A stretch of 64,000 nucleotides of DNA from Kluyvera sp047971185 (GTDB taxonomy: Bacteria; Pseudomonadota; Gammaproteobacteria; Enterobacterales; Enterobacteriaceae): contig NZ_JBKDZH010000033.1 of assembly GCF_047971185.1 (NCBI RefSeq), forward strand, positions 124,001-188,000. The letters are read 5' to 3'. The number at the start of each line of letters is the position of its first letter. The first letter of the stretch is position 1. Below the pieces are notes generated by a model. The model made no database searches. It saw only the letters and a list, made by a program, of their open reading frames with translations, and was not told where the DNA came from. Shown here one piece after another: positions 34,175 to 43,159 of this stretch. The position numbers and the translations under genes are program-made.

Positions 34175-34938
34175 GCGAACTGCTGATTACCCGTCACGAC
34201 CGCGTGTTGCAGCTGACGCTGAACCGCCCGCAGGCACGTAACGCCTTAAATAATGCCCTGCTGACGCAGATTGCCGAGGCGCTGGAAAGCGCGGCGGCGG
34301 ACGCGACGGTCAGCGTCTGCGTTATCAGCGGTAACCCCCGCTATTTTGCCGGCGGTGCCGATCTTAACGAAATGGCAGGTAACGATTTACCCGCCACCTT
34401 TGATGATATTCGGCCGCGTCTGTGGGCGCGGATCGATGCCTTCAATAAGCCGCTGATGGCGGTGGTCAACGGCTATGCGCTCGGCGCGGGCTGTGAACTG
34501 GCGCTGCTGTGCGACCTGGTGATTGCCGGGGATAACGCCCGCTTTGGCCTGCCGGAAATCACCCTCGGCACCATGCCGGGGGCGGGCGGCACCCAGCGCC
34601 TGATCCGCAGCGTGGGGAAAGCGCTGGCCAGCCGTATGGTGCTGAGCGGTGAAAGCATTGACGCCGAACGCGCGCAGCAGGCCGGGCTGGTCAGTGACAT
34701 TCACCCGGCGAACCTCTCCGATGAATACGCGCTGAAGCTGGCGGCGACTATCGCCCGCCACTCGCCGCTGGCGCTGCGGGCGGCGAAACAGTCGTTACGC
34801 GCGGCGCAAGAAGTGGGGCTGCAGGCCGGTCTGGTGCAGGAGCGTCAGCTGTTTACGCTGCTCAGCGGCACTGACGATCGTCGTGAAGGCATTGCGGCCT
34901 TTTTACAAAAACGTACGCCTGAATTCAAAGGACGCTAA
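34171..34938 (+). CDS. paaF: 2,3-dehydroadipyl-CoA hydratase PaaF
   Basis: 255 residues, enoyl-CoA hydratase family, hydrating 2,3-dehydroadipyl-CoA to 3-hydroxyadipyl-CoA. The oxyanion-hole regions are FAGGADLNEMA and VNGYALGAGCELALLCDLVIA; the catalytic glutamate region is GLPEITLGTMPGAGGTQRL. Its start overlaps the end of paaE by 4 bp (ATGA), so the amber stop in paaE may also lower its translation by breaking coupling. The length equals that of E. coli PaaF. Confidence 0.96.
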   Translation: MSELLITRHDRVLQLTLNRPQARNALNNALLTQIAEALESAAADATVSVCVISGNPRYFAGGADLNEMAGNDLPATFDDIRPRLWARIDAFNKPLMAVVNGYALGAGCELALLCDLVIAGDNARFGLPEITLGTMPGAGGTQRLIRSVGKALASRMVLSGESIDAERAQQAGLVSDIHPANLSDEYALKLAATIARHSPLALRAAKQSLRAAQEVGLQAGLVQERQLFTLLSGTDDRREGIAAFLQKRTPEFKGR

Positions 34939-34940
34939 TC

Positions 34941-35729
34941 GTGGACGCATTCATTCTCAGTGAAGTTGAACAGGGCGTGATGACGATCACCCTGAACCGC
35001 CCGGAACGGCTGAATAGCTTTAACGACCTGATGCATCAGCAGCTGGCCGACTGCCTGAAGCAGGCGGAACGCGACGATACCATTCGTTGTCTGCTGGTAA
35101 CCGGGGCCGGACGCGGGTTTTGCGCCGGGCAGGATTTGAACGACCGTAACGTCGACCCGAGCGGCCCCGCACCGGATTTAGGGGTGTCGGTAGAACGCTT
35201 TTACAACCCGCTGGTGCGCCGCTTAGCCGCGCTGCCAAAGCCGGTTATCTGCGCGGTGAACGGCGTCGCGGCGGGCGCGGGCGCTACGCTGGCGCTGGGC
35301 TGCGACATCGTGCTGGCCGCGCGTTCGGCCAAATTTGTGATGGCATTCAGCAAGCTCGGCCTGGTGCCGGACTGCGGCGGCAGCTGGGTGTTACCCCGGG
35401 TGACCACTCGCGCCCGCGCCGTGGGGCTGCTGATGCTGGGCGACAATCTCAGCGCCGAGCAGGCCGCGCAGTGGGGCCTGATCTGGCAGGCGGTAGAGGA
35501 CGCCGAGTTGCAGGACACCGCGCGGGCGATGGCGCGTCATTTTGCCAGCCAGCCGACCTTTGGCCTGGGGCTGATTAAGAAAGCGTTGCAGCTGGCCGAA
35601 ACGAACAGCCTGGATCAGCAGCTTGAGCTGGAGCGCGACTACCAGCGTATGGCCGGGCGCAGCGACGACTATCGCGAAGGCGTCAGCGCCTTCCTCGCCA
35701 AACGTCCACCTCAGTTCAGCGGGAAATAA
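34941..35729 (+). CDS. paaG: 1,2-epoxyphenylacetyl-CoA isomerase PaaG
   Basis: 262 residues, crotonase family. PaaG isomerises the ring epoxide to oxepin-CoA and later shifts a double bond in a beta-oxidation intermediate. FCAGQDLNDR is the oxyanion loop, and GLVPDCGGSWVLPR carries the Asp typical of isomerases in place of the hydratase Glu. The start is GTG, 2 bp after the paaF stop. Length and sequence match E. coli PaaG. Confidence 0.96.
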   Translation: MDAFILSEVEQGVMTITLNRPERLNSFNDLMHQQLADCLKQAERDDTIRCLLVTGAGRGFCAGQDLNDRNVDPSGPAPDLGVSVERFYNPLVRRLAALPKPVICAVNGVAAGAGATLALGCDIVLAARSAKFVMAFSKLGLVPDCGGSWVLPRVTTRARAVGLLMLGDNLSAEQAAQWGLIWQAVEDAELQDTARAMARHFASQPTFGLGLIKKALQLAETNSLDQQLELERDYQRMAGRSDDYREGVSAFLAKRPPQFSGK

Positions 35730-35731
35730 CC

Positions 35732-37150
35732 ATGACGCAAACTCTTCACACCGTCGCGGTGATTGGCGGCGGCACGATGGGCGCCGGGATCGTCGAAGTG
35801 GCGGCCAGCGCCGGACATACGGTGCTGCTGTATGACATTTCCAGTACCGCGATCGCCCGCGCCATCGATGGTATTGTCCAGCGCCTGGCAGGCCGCGTCA
35901 GCCGCGGCAAAATGAGCGCCGAACAGGCGCAGGCGCTGCTGGCGCGTATTGTACCGGCCACGGAATTAAACCATCTGGCCGAAGCACAGCTGGTGATTGA
36001 AGCCGCATCCGAGCGTCTGGAGATAAAAAAGGCGCTGTTCAGCGAGCTGGCAGAGATTTGTGCGCCGTCGACGCTGCTGACCAGCAACACCTCGTCTATC
36101 TCGATTACTGCGATTGCGGCGGGCATTAAACACCCGGAACGGGTGGCGGGTCTGCACTTCTTTAACCCTGCGCCGGTGATGAAACTGGTGGAAGTGGTGA
36201 GCGGCCTTGCCACCTCCAGCGAAGTGGTGGAGCAACTTTGCCAGTGCGTCAGCCACTGGGGCAAACAGCCGGTGCGTTGCCGTTCCACGCCGGGGTTTAT
36301 CGTCAACCGCGTGGCGCGACCGTACTACGCCGAAGCCTGGCGCGCGCTGGAAGAGCAGGTGGCGCCCGCGGAAGTGATAGACGCGGCGCTGCGCGACGGC
36401 GGCGGCTTCCCGATGGGGCCGCTGGCGCTGACCGATCTGATTGGCCAGGACGTCAACTTTGCCGTCACCTGTTCGGTGTTTAACGCCTTCTGGCAGGACC
36501 GCCGTTTTCTACCGTCGCTGCTGCAACAGGAGCTGGCCCTCGCCGGGCGTCTGGGTAAGAAGAGCGGTCACGGCATCTATCGCTGGCCTGTTGAAGCACC
36601 GCCGGAGCTGGCGTTGGCTGCGGTATCAGCACAATCTGCTGCAAAGAATATTAAGCGTGACGTTGTCACCGAACTGGACGAGGTGCTGCTGCTGGAAACC
36701 ACCGGCGAAACCGCGCTGGCCTTAAGCATGCAGTACCAGCGCCCGGTCGTGGTCTATGACTATGCGGCGGGCGATACGGTAGTGCTGGCTAGCGCCGCTA
36801 CCAATCCGCCATCGGCGACCGATAAAGCGGTGTACGACTTCCAGCAGCAGGGCAAGAAAGTGCTGCATATCGCCGATTACCCGGGCCTGCTGGTATGGCG
36901 CACGGTGGCAATGCTGGCCAATGAAGCGCTGGACGCGGTGCAAAAAGGCGTCGCCAGCGCGGACGATATCGATACCGCTATGCGTCTGGGCGTCAACTAC
37001 CCGCACGGCCCGATTGCCTGGGGCGAGTCGCTCGGCTGGCGGCGGGTGCTGCGCCTGCTGGAAAACCTGCAACGGTATTACGGCGAAGAACGCTATCGCC
37101 CGAGCGCGCTGCTGCGCGAAAAAGCATTACTGGAGATACGTCATGAGTAA
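35732..37150 (+). CDS. paaH: 3-hydroxyadipyl-CoA dehydrogenase PaaH
   Basis: 472 residues (E. coli 475). It oxidises 3-hydroxyadipyl-CoA to 3-oxoadipyl-CoA with NAD. The N-terminal NAD-binding glycine motif is VIGGGTMGAGIVEVAASAG. The dehydrogenase signature FFNPAPVMKLVEVV and GFIVNRVARPYYAEA follow. A second, degenerate dehydrogenase helical domain fills the C-terminal part (WRTVAMLANEALDAVQKG). The ATG follows the paaG stop by 2 bp, and the 3' end overlaps paaI by 8 bp. Confidence 0.96.
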   Translation: MTQTLHTVAVIGGGTMGAGIVEVAASAGHTVLLYDISSTAIARAIDGIVQRLAGRVSRGKMSAEQAQALLARIVPATELNHLAEAQLVIEAASERLEIKKALFSELAEICAPSTLLTSNTSSISITAIAAGIKHPERVAGLHFFNPAPVMKLVEVVSGLATSSEVVEQLCQCVSHWGKQPVRCRSTPGFIVNRVARPYYAEAWRALEEQVAPAEVIDAALRDGGGFPMGPLALTDLIGQDVNFAVTCSVFNAFWQDRRFLPSLLQQELALAGRLGKKSGHGIYRWPVEAPPELALAAVSAQSAAKNIKRDVVTELDEVLLLETTGETALALSMQYQRPVVVYDYAAGDTVVLASAATNPPSATDKAVYDFQQQGKKVLHIADYPGLLVWRTVAMLANEALDAVQKGVASADDIDTAMRLGVNYPHGPIAWGESLGWRRVLRLLENLQRYYGEERYRPSALLREKALLEIRHE

Positions 37151-37565
37151 TCAAGCCTGGCGCAACGCTCGCGCCATGTACGAGAACGATACCTGCGCGA
37201 AAACGCTGGGTATCCGGATTGTCGAAATGGATGAGGGTTACGCGCAGATGACCATGGCCGTGTCACCGAATATGTTGAACGGCCATCAAACCTGCCACGG
37301 CGGACAGCTGTTTTCGCTCGCCGATACCGCATTCGCCTATGCCTGTAACAGCCAGGGGCTGGCGGCGGTGGCTTCTGCCGCCAGTATCGATTTCCTGCGT
37401 CCCGCCTTTGTCGGTGAGCTGCTGACCGCCACCGCGCGGGTGAAACAGCAGGGCAAGCTGACCGGCGTCTATGACATTGAAATTATCAACCAGCAGCAAA
37501 AAATCGTGGCCCTGTTTCGCGGCAAATCGCACCGCATCGGCGGCACGATCACAGGAGAACTCTAA
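37143..37565 (+). CDS. paaI: Phenylacetyl-CoA thioesterase PaaI
   Basis: 140 residues from the ATG at 37143, exactly the E. coli length. It is a hotdog-fold thioesterase thought to release CoA from trapped phenylacetyl-CoA and hydroxylated derivatives. The motif NGHQTCHGGQLFSLADTAFA carries the catalytic Asp61. It starts inside the last codons of paaH and ends by sharing one base with paaJ (TAATG), so the three genes are translationally linked. Confidence 0.96.
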   Translation: MSNQAWRNARAMYENDTCAKTLGIRIVEMDEGYAQMTMAVSPNMLNGHQTCHGGQLFSLADTAFAYACNSQGLAAVASAASIDFLRPAFVGELLTATARVKQQGKLTGVYDIEIINQQQKIVALFRGKSHRIGGTITGEL

Positions 37566-38770
37566 TGCGTGACGCCTTTATTTGTGACGGAATTCGTACC
37601 CCGATTGGCCGCTACGGCGGCGCGCTGTCGGGCGTACGCGCCGACGATCTGGCGGCGATCCCGCTGCGCGAACTGCTGTGCCGCAACCCGCAGCTGGACC
37701 CCGACTGTATCGATGATGTGATCTTCGGCTGCGCCAACCAGGCCGGGGAAGATAACCGCAACGTGGCGCATATGGCAACATTGCTGGCGGGCTATCCGCA
37801 CGGCGTTTCCGGCACCACTATTAACCGCCTGTGTGGTTCCGGGCTGGACGCGATTGGCTTTGCCGCGCGGGCGATTAAAGCCGGCGACGCGGATTTGCTG
37901 ATCGCCGGCGGCGTAGAGTCGATGTCCCGCGCGCCGTTTGTGATGGGCAAAGCGACCGCGCCGTTCCAGCGTCAGGCGGAGATGTTTGATACCACCATCG
38001 GCTGGCGTTTTGTGAACCCGCTCATGCAGCAACAATTTGGCACAGACAGCATGCCGGAAACGGCGGAGAATGTAGCTAAATTGTTAAATATCGGCCGTGC
38101 CGATCAGGATGCTTTTGCCTGGCGCAGCCAGCAGCGCACGGCCAAAGCCCAGCGCGACGGCATTCTGGCGCAGGAAATCGTGCCGGTGCAGATTATCGGT
38201 AAAAAGGGCGCGGTCAGCGCGGTGCGCGATGATGAACATCCGCGTGCGGACACCACGCTGGCGCAGCTGGCCGCGCTGAAGACGCCGTTCCGCAAGCATG
38301 GCGTGGTGACCGCCGGTAATGCCTCCGGCGTGAACGACGGCGCTGCGGCGCTGATTATCGCCAGCGAACAGCAGGCGCGGGCGCAGGGCTTAACGCCGCG
38401 CGCCCGCATCGTCGCCATGGCCACGGCGGGCGTTGAGCCGAAATACATGGGACTGGGGCCGGTTCCGGCGGTGCGCAAAGTGCTGGAGCGCGCCGGGCTG
38501 AATATTAACGATATGGACGTTATCGAACTGAACGAAGCCTTTGCCGCCCAGGCGCTGGGCGTGCTGAGACAGCTGGGGCTGGCGGATGACGCCGACCATG
38601 TGAACCCGAACGGCGGCGCCATCGCCTTAGGCCACCCGTTGGGGATGAGCGGCGCGCGGCTGGCGCTGGCGGCGACGCTGGAGCTAGAACGACGCAATGG
38701 ACGTTATGCGCTGTGTACGATGTGTATTGGCGTGGGTCAGGGCATTGCCCTGATCCTCGAGCGTGTGTGA
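37565..38770 (+). CDS. paaJ: 3-oxoadipyl-CoA / 3-oxo-5,6-dehydrosuberyl-CoA thiolase PaaJ
   Basis: 401 residues, same as E. coli. It performs both thiolytic steps of the pathway and releases acetyl-CoA and finally succinyl-CoA. The catalytic residues are in place: Cys90 (NRLCGSGLDA), His357 (ALGHPLG) and Cys387 (TMCIGVGQG). It is joined to paaI by a TAATG overlap, with an AGGAG ribosome site inside paaI. Confidence 0.97.
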   Translation: MRDAFICDGIRTPIGRYGGALSGVRADDLAAIPLRELLCRNPQLDPDCIDDVIFGCANQAGEDNRNVAHMATLLAGYPHGVSGTTINRLCGSGLDAIGFAARAIKAGDADLLIAGGVESMSRAPFVMGKATAPFQRQAEMFDTTIGWRFVNPLMQQQFGTDSMPETAENVAKLLNIGRADQDAFAWRSQQRTAKAQRDGILAQEIVPVQIIGKKGAVSAVRDDEHPRADTTLAQLAALKTPFRKHGVVTAGNASGVNDGAAALIIASEQQARAQGLTPRARIVAMATAGVEPKYMGLGPVPAVRKVLERAGLNINDMDVIELNEAFAAQALGVLRQLGLADDADHVNPNGGAIALGHPLGMSGARLALAATLELERRNGRYALCTMCIGVGQGIALILERV

Positions 38771-38798
38771 GCTAATTGACCTGCGAGTGCCCTACAAC

Positions 38799-40112
38799 AT
38801 GACAACAACAACATTAGATCCGATTGAAACTGCATCGCGTGACGAATTACAGGCTCTGCAAACCGCGCGCCTGAAGTGGACGTTACAGCACGCCTACCAG
38901 AATGTACCGATGTACCGCCGCAAGTTCGACGCGGCGGGCGTGCATCCGGATGATTTTCGTGAACTGAGCGATCTGAGCAAGTTCCCGTGCACCACCAAGC
39001 AGGACCTGCGTGACAACTATCCGTTCGACACCTTTGCGGTGCCGATGGAGCAGGTGGTGCGTATTCATGCGTCGTCCGGCACCACCGGCAAGCCGACGGT
39101 CGTCGGCTATACGCAAAATGATATCGATACCTGGGCTAATATTGTCGCCCGTTCGCTGCGCGCCGCAGGCGGTACGGCGAAAGACAAAATCCACGTCGCC
39201 TACGGTTACGGCCTGTTCACCGGCGGCCTCGGCGCGCACTACGGTGCGGAACGTTTAGGCGCGACGGTGATCCCGATGTCCGGCGGCCAGACTGAAAAAC
39301 AGGCGCAGCTGATCCGCGATTTTAAGCCCGATATGATCATGGTGACGCCGTCCTACTGCCTGAATCTGATTGAAGAGCTGGAGCGCCAGATGGGCGGCGA
39401 CGCGCGCGGCTGTTCGTTGCGTACCGGCGTATTCGGCGCGGAACCGTGGACCAGCGGCATGCGCGCGGAGATCGAACGCCGCCTCGGCATTACCGCGCTG
39501 GATATCTACGGCCTGTCGGAAGTGATGGGGCCGGGCGTGGCGATGGAATGCATTGAAACCGGCGACGGCCCGACCATCTGGGAAGACCATTTCTTCCCGG
39601 AAGTGGTCAACCCGAACGACGGTACGCCGCTCGCCGACGGCGAGCACGGCGAACTGCTGTTTACCACGCTGACCAAAGAAGCGCTGCCGGTGATCCGCTA
39701 CCGCACTCGCGACCTGACGCGACTGCTGCCGGGCACCGCGCGCACCATGCGACGCATGGACCGCATCAGCGGCCGCAGCGACGATATGCTGATTATTCGC
39801 GGCGTTAACGTCTTCCCATCGCAGCTGGAAGAAGAGATCCTCAAGATTGAACATCTGGCCCCGCATTATCAGCTGGAGGTCGACCGCCGTGGGCATCTTG
39901 ATTCACTTTCCGTTCGCGTAGAGCTGAAAGAGAGTAGTCTGGTGTTAAGCCACGAGCAGCGCTGCCAGATTTGCCATCATCTGCGCCACCGCATTAAGTC
40001 GATGGTCGGCATTTCTACCGACGTCAGCATCGTCAACTGCGGCAGCATTCCGCGCTCGGAAGGCAAGGCGTGCCGCGTGTTTGACCTGCGTAAAGCGGCC
40101 GCCAACGGCTAA
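38799..40112 (+). CDS. paaK: Phenylacetate-CoA ligase PaaK
   Basis: 437 residues from the ATG at 38799 (MTTTTLDPIETAS), the E. coli length; an upstream start at 38763 inside paaJ is not needed. It activates phenylacetate with ATP and CoA, the first step of the pathway. The adenylate-forming P-loop is SSGTTGKPTVVGYT, followed by LSEVMG and RTRDLTRLLPGT, and the hinge region SGRSDDMLIIRGVNVFPSQ. It is the last gene of the catabolic operon and is followed by a large REP-like hairpin. Confidence 0.97.
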   Translation: MTTTTLDPIETASRDELQALQTARLKWTLQHAYQNVPMYRRKFDAAGVHPDDFRELSDLSKFPCTTKQDLRDNYPFDTFAVPMEQVVRIHASSGTTGKPTVVGYTQNDIDTWANIVARSLRAAGGTAKDKIHVAYGYGLFTGGLGAHYGAERLGATVIPMSGGQTEKQAQLIRDFKPDMIMVTPSYCLNLIEELERQMGGDARGCSLRTGVFGAEPWTSGMRAEIERRLGITALDIYGLSEVMGPGVAMECIETGDGPTIWEDHFFPEVVNPNDGTPLADGEHGELLFTTLTKEALPVIRYRTRDLTRLLPGTARTMRRMDRISGRSDDMLIIRGVNVFPSQLEEEILKIEHLAPHYQLEVDRRGHLDSLSVRVELKESSLVLSHEQRCQICHHLRHRIKSMVGISTDVSIVNCGSIPRSEGKACRVFDLRKAAANG

Positions 40113-40119
40113 GCAAATG

Positions 40120-40193
40120 TAGCCCGGCCGAGCGTAGTGACGCCGGGACGGTTCCGTGCAAAACCCCGGCGTCACTACGTTCGGCCGGGCTAC
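40120..40193. repeat. REP-like inverted repeat after paaK
   Basis: GTAGCCCGGCCGAGCGTAGTGACGCCGGG pairs with its near-perfect complement about 17 bases later. This makes a stem near 28 bp with a G-T type mismatch region. Such structures protect 3' ends of mRNA and separate the operon from paaX. It shares its core with other repeats in this window. Confidence 0.75.
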
Positions 40194-40268
40194 CCGATCC
40201 TGCCATGTCCCGGCATGATTCCTGTGCTATGATTCAAAAAGGACAAAAATAACAACAGTATGAATCAT

Positions 40269-41195
40269 ATGGAAAAACTCGATAGTTTTATTCAGCAGGC
40301 GGTGACGGCGATGCCCATCAGCGGCACTTCGCTGATCGCCTCGCTGTACGGCGACTGTTTATCCCAGCGCGGCGGAGAAGTCTGGCTCGGCAGCGTCGCG
40401 GCGCTGCTGGAAGGGCTGGGGTTCGGCGAACGCTTTGTGCGTACCGCGCTGTTTCGCCTCAACAAAGAAGAGTGGCTGGACGTGGTGCGCATTGGCCGTC
40501 GCAGTTTCTACCGTCTCAGCGATAAAGGGCTGCGCCTGACGCGGCGCGCTGAGAGCAAAATCTATCGCGCCAGCGCCCCGGAGTGGGACGGCACCTGGCT
40601 GCTGCTGCTTTCCGAAGGGCTGGAGAAAAACACCCTCAACGAGGTCAAAAAGCAGCTGTTATGGCAAGGTTTTGGCGTGCTGGCACCGAGCCTGCTGGCC
40701 TCGCCGTCGCAAAAGCTGGCGGACGTACAGTCGCTGCTGCACGAAGCGGGCGTGGCGGAAAACGTCATCTTCTTTGAAGCGCATTCGCCGCTGGCGCTTT
40801 CCCGCGCCGCGCTGCGCGAGCGGGTGGAGGAGTGCTGGCATCTGACTGAACAGAACGCCATGTACGAGGCGTTTATCACGCTGTTCCGCCCGCTGCTGCC
40901 GCTATTACGCGATGCCGAAGCGGAGGCGTTAACGCCGGAGCGCTGCTTCCAGATCCGTCTGCTGCTGATTCACTTTTACCGCCGCGTGGTGCTGAAGGAT
41001 CCGCTGCTGCCGGAAGAACTGCTGCCCGCGCACTGGCTGGGGCAGACGGCGCGCCAGCTGTGTATCAATATTTATCAACGCGTTGCGCCCGGCGCGCAGG
41101 CTTTCGTCAGTGAAAAAGGCGAAAGCTCGGTGGGTGAACTGCCCGCGCCGGGGCCGCTCTACTATCAACGCTTCGGTGGGCTAACGGACGCGTAA
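40269..41195 (+). CDS. paaX: Phenylacetyl-CoA-responsive repressor PaaX
   Basis: 308 residues from the ATG at 40269 (MEKLDSF), or 311 from 40260. It is a GntR-like repressor that leaves its operators when it binds phenylacetyl-CoA. The N-terminal winged helix is at about 20-80 (SGTSLIASLYGDCLSQRGGEVWLGSVAALLEGLG and ERFVRTALFRLNKEEWL). The central ligand domain is well kept (LTEQNAMYEAF, HFYRRVVLKDPLLPEELLPAHWLG). The C-terminus ends GGLTDA, about eight residues shorter than in E. coli. Operator candidates lie at 30541-30579. paaY follows by 11 bp. Confidence 0.95.
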   Translation: MEKLDSFIQQAVTAMPISGTSLIASLYGDCLSQRGGEVWLGSVAALLEGLGFGERFVRTALFRLNKEEWLDVVRIGRRSFYRLSDKGLRLTRRAESKIYRASAPEWDGTWLLLLSEGLEKNTLNEVKKQLLWQGFGVLAPSLLASPSQKLADVQSLLHEAGVAENVIFFEAHSPLALSRAALRERVEECWHLTEQNAMYEAFITLFRPLLPLLRDAEAEALTPERCFQIRLLLIHFYRRVVLKDPLLPEELLPAHWLGQTARQLCINIYQRVAPGAQAFVSEKGESSVGELPAPGPLYYQRFGGLTDA

Positions 41196-41206
41196 CAGGA
41201 GCTAAA

Positions 41207-41803
41207 ATGCCGATTTATCAGATTGATGGGATGATCCCGGTTGTACCGAGCGAAAGCTACGTTCACCCCACCGCCGTGCTGATCGGCGATGTGATCCTCG
41301 GTAAAGGGGTTTACGTGGGGCCGAATGCCAGCCTGCGCGGCGATTTTGGCCGCATCGTGGTTAAAGACGGGGCCAACATTCAGGATAACTGCGTGATGCA
41401 CGGCTTTCCCGGCCAGGACACGGTAGTGGAAGAGGACGGTCATATCGGCCACGGGGCGATTCTGCACGGCTGCGTGATTGGCCGTAACGCGCTGGTCGGA
41501 ATGAGCGCGGTGATCATTGACGGCGCGACCATCGGTGAGAACAGCATCGTCGGGGCGTCGGCGTTCGTCAAAGCGCGAGCGGAAATGCCCGCTAATCATC
41601 TGATTGTCGGCAGCCCGGCAAAAGCCATTCGCGCCTTAACCGAGCAGGAGCTGGCATGGAAAAAGCAGGGCACCCGCGAATATCAGGTGCTGGTTGAACG
41701 CTGCCAGAAGACGCTGGCTGAGGTGCAGCCGCTGACCGCCGCGGAACCCAACAGAAAGCGGCTGGAGTTTGATGAAAACCTCCAGCCAAAGTCAGCCATT
41801 TAG
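41207..41803 (+). CDS. paaY: PaaY thioesterase, left-handed beta-helix hexapeptide protein
   Basis: 198 residues (E. coli 196). A trimeric left-handed beta-helix related to gamma-carbonic anhydrases, reported to hydrolyse CoA esters and help control phenylacetate induction through PaaX. Hexapeptide turns are visible (VILGKGVYVGPNASLRGDFG, NIQDNCVMHG, GHIGHGAILHGCVIG, IGENSIVGAS) with the metal-binding histidines. An AGGAG site precedes the ATG. Its 3' end overlaps the stop of the convergent LysR gene by 4 bp. Confidence 0.95.
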   Translation: MPIYQIDGMIPVVPSESYVHPTAVLIGDVILGKGVYVGPNASLRGDFGRIVVKDGANIQDNCVMHGFPGQDTVVEEDGHIGHGAILHGCVIGRNALVGMSAVIIDGATIGENSIVGASAFVKARAEMPANHLIVGSPAKAIRALTEQELAWKKQGTREYQVLVERCQKTLAEVQPLTAAEPNRKRLEFDENLQPKSAI

Positions 41804-42741
41804 CCCGTCGTCTTGCCGGGCAAGGCGTAGCGCAGCGCATCAACCAGCAGCGCAAAGGCGGTGGTGTGCTGGCGGCGGCTGGGGTAGTAAAGATAGTAGC
41901 CGGCAAACGGTACGCACCAGTCGGTGAGCACCTGCTGTAAGCGCCCGGCGGCCACGCTGTCGGCGATGGTGTCATCCGGCACGTAGGCCAGCCCCAAACC
42001 GGCTTCGGCGGCTTCAATACGCTGCGGCAGGCAGTTTAGCGTCAGTTGCCCCTCGACGCGCACCTGTAGCGGCTCACCGTGTTGTTCAAACTCCCACGCG
42101 TACAGCCCGCCTTTGGTCGGCAGGCGCATATTGATGCAGCGATGCTGCTGCAAATCGTGCGGCGTTTGCGGAATGCCGTAGCGGGTGAAATAGGCCGGTG
42201 AACCGACCACCGCCATCCGCATGTCCGGGGCGATGCGCACCGCAATCATATCGCGCGCCACCTGTTCCCCCAGCCGCACACCGGCGTCAAAACGTTCGTC
42301 AACGATATCGGTTAGGGCGTTGTCGACGGTCACTTCAATGTTGATTTCCGGATACTGCTGCATAAACGGCTTAATGCGCGGCCAGATCACCGTATTCATC
42401 GCATGCTCACCGGCCGTCAGGCGAATATTGCCCGCCGGGCGGTCGCGGGTATCGCGCAGCGCTGAAATCTCCTGCTCAATTTCCTGCAGATGCGGGCTGA
42501 GGCGCTGGTAGAGCATTTCGCCCGCCTCGGTCGGGGCGACGTTGCGCGTGGTGCGGGTCAGCAGGCGGACGTCGAGGCGGCTCTCCAGATTACGCATCGC
42601 GTGGCTCAGCGCCGACTGCGACACGCCCAGCTGCGCCGCCGCGCGGGTAAAGCTACGTTCGCGCGCGACGACCATAAAGGAGATCAGATCGTTGATATTG
42701 TCTTTAAGCATAGGGAGTGACCATTGATGAATCTGGTTCAT
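41800..42741 (-). CDS. LysR-family transcriptional regulator
   Basis: 313 residues from 42741, or 303 from an internal ATG at 42711 (MLKDNINDLISFM). The longer form has a GGA ribosome site, while the shorter matches most relatives at the N-terminus. The winged helix is RSFTRAAAQLGVSQSALSHAMRNLE, followed by a LysR substrate domain (NIRLTAGEHAMNTVIWPRIK, GLAYVPDDTIADSV) of the CrgA-type subgroup. It is divergent from pptA. A direct repeat CCGATGAT (42772-42779 and 42790-42797) lies between the two. Its target could be pptA or genes elsewhere. Confidence 0.85.
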   Translation of the reverse strand: MNQIHQWSLPMLKDNINDLISFMVVARERSFTRAAAQLGVSQSALSHAMRNLESRLDVRLLTRTTRNVAPTEAGEMLYQRLSPHLQEIEQEISALRDTRDRPAGNIRLTAGEHAMNTVIWPRIKPFMQQYPEINIEVTVDNALTDIVDERFDAGVRLGEQVARDMIAVRIAPDMRMAVVGSPAYFTRYGIPQTPHDLQQHRCINMRLPTKGGLYAWEFEQHGEPLQVRVEGQLTLNCLPQRIEAAEAGLGLAYVPDDTIADSVAAGRLQQVLTDWCVPFAGYYLYYPSRRQHTTAFALLVDALRYALPGKTTG

Positions 42742-42893
42742 AGTTCCAGAGGGATTTTTTTAGTTTAATCGCCGATGATTTATATGCAACCGATGATAAG
42801 GGGGCAGCAAGCCGCTGTTTTAGCGCACGAAATGACGATAGACCCGGCCTGAATGTGGTAGCTTTAGGGTTCCAACTATAAGGAGTCCTGCCG

Positions 42894-43121
42894 ATGCCAC
42901 ACGTTGATATTAAATGTTTTCCCCGCGAGCTGAGCGATGAACAGAAAACCGCGCTGGCCGCGGACATCACCGAAGTGCTGATTCGCCATCTGAATACCAA
43001 AGACCGCTCGGTCAGCGTCGCCCTGAATCAGGTGCAGGAGAGCGACTGGCAGCAGGTGTGGGAGAGCGAGATTGCGCCGCAGATGGATAAGCTGATTAAA
43101 AAATCGGGCTACAGCATGTGA
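42894..43121 (+). CDS. pptA: 4-oxalocrotonate tautomerase family enzyme PptA
   Basis: 75 residues (E. coli PptA 77). It begins MPHVDIKCFPRELSDEQKTA; the N-terminal proline exposed after Met removal is the catalytic base of the tautomerase family. E. coli PptA acts on phenylenolpyruvate-type compounds in vitro; the natural substrate is unknown. An AAGGAG site lies 9 bp upstream. In E. coli the next gene is yddH, but here a 10-kb carbohydrate locus separates them. Confidence 0.93.
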   Translation: MPHVDIKCFPRELSDEQKTALAADITEVLIRHLNTKDRSVSVALNQVQESDWQQVWESEIAPQMDKLIKKSGYSM

Positions 43122-43125
43122 TGAG

Positions 43126-43152
43126 GCAGTAGCCCGATGGCCGGGCTACTGC
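43126..43152. terminator. Hairpin between pptA and the GPH transporter gene
   Basis: GCAGTAGCCCG-ATGGC-CGGGCTACTGC is a perfect 11-bp stem in the 38-bp gap between convergent genes. It carries the TAGCCCG core of the local repeat family and probably ends transcription both ways, although U-tracts are absent. Confidence 0.6.
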
Positions 43153-43159
43153 GGTGCGA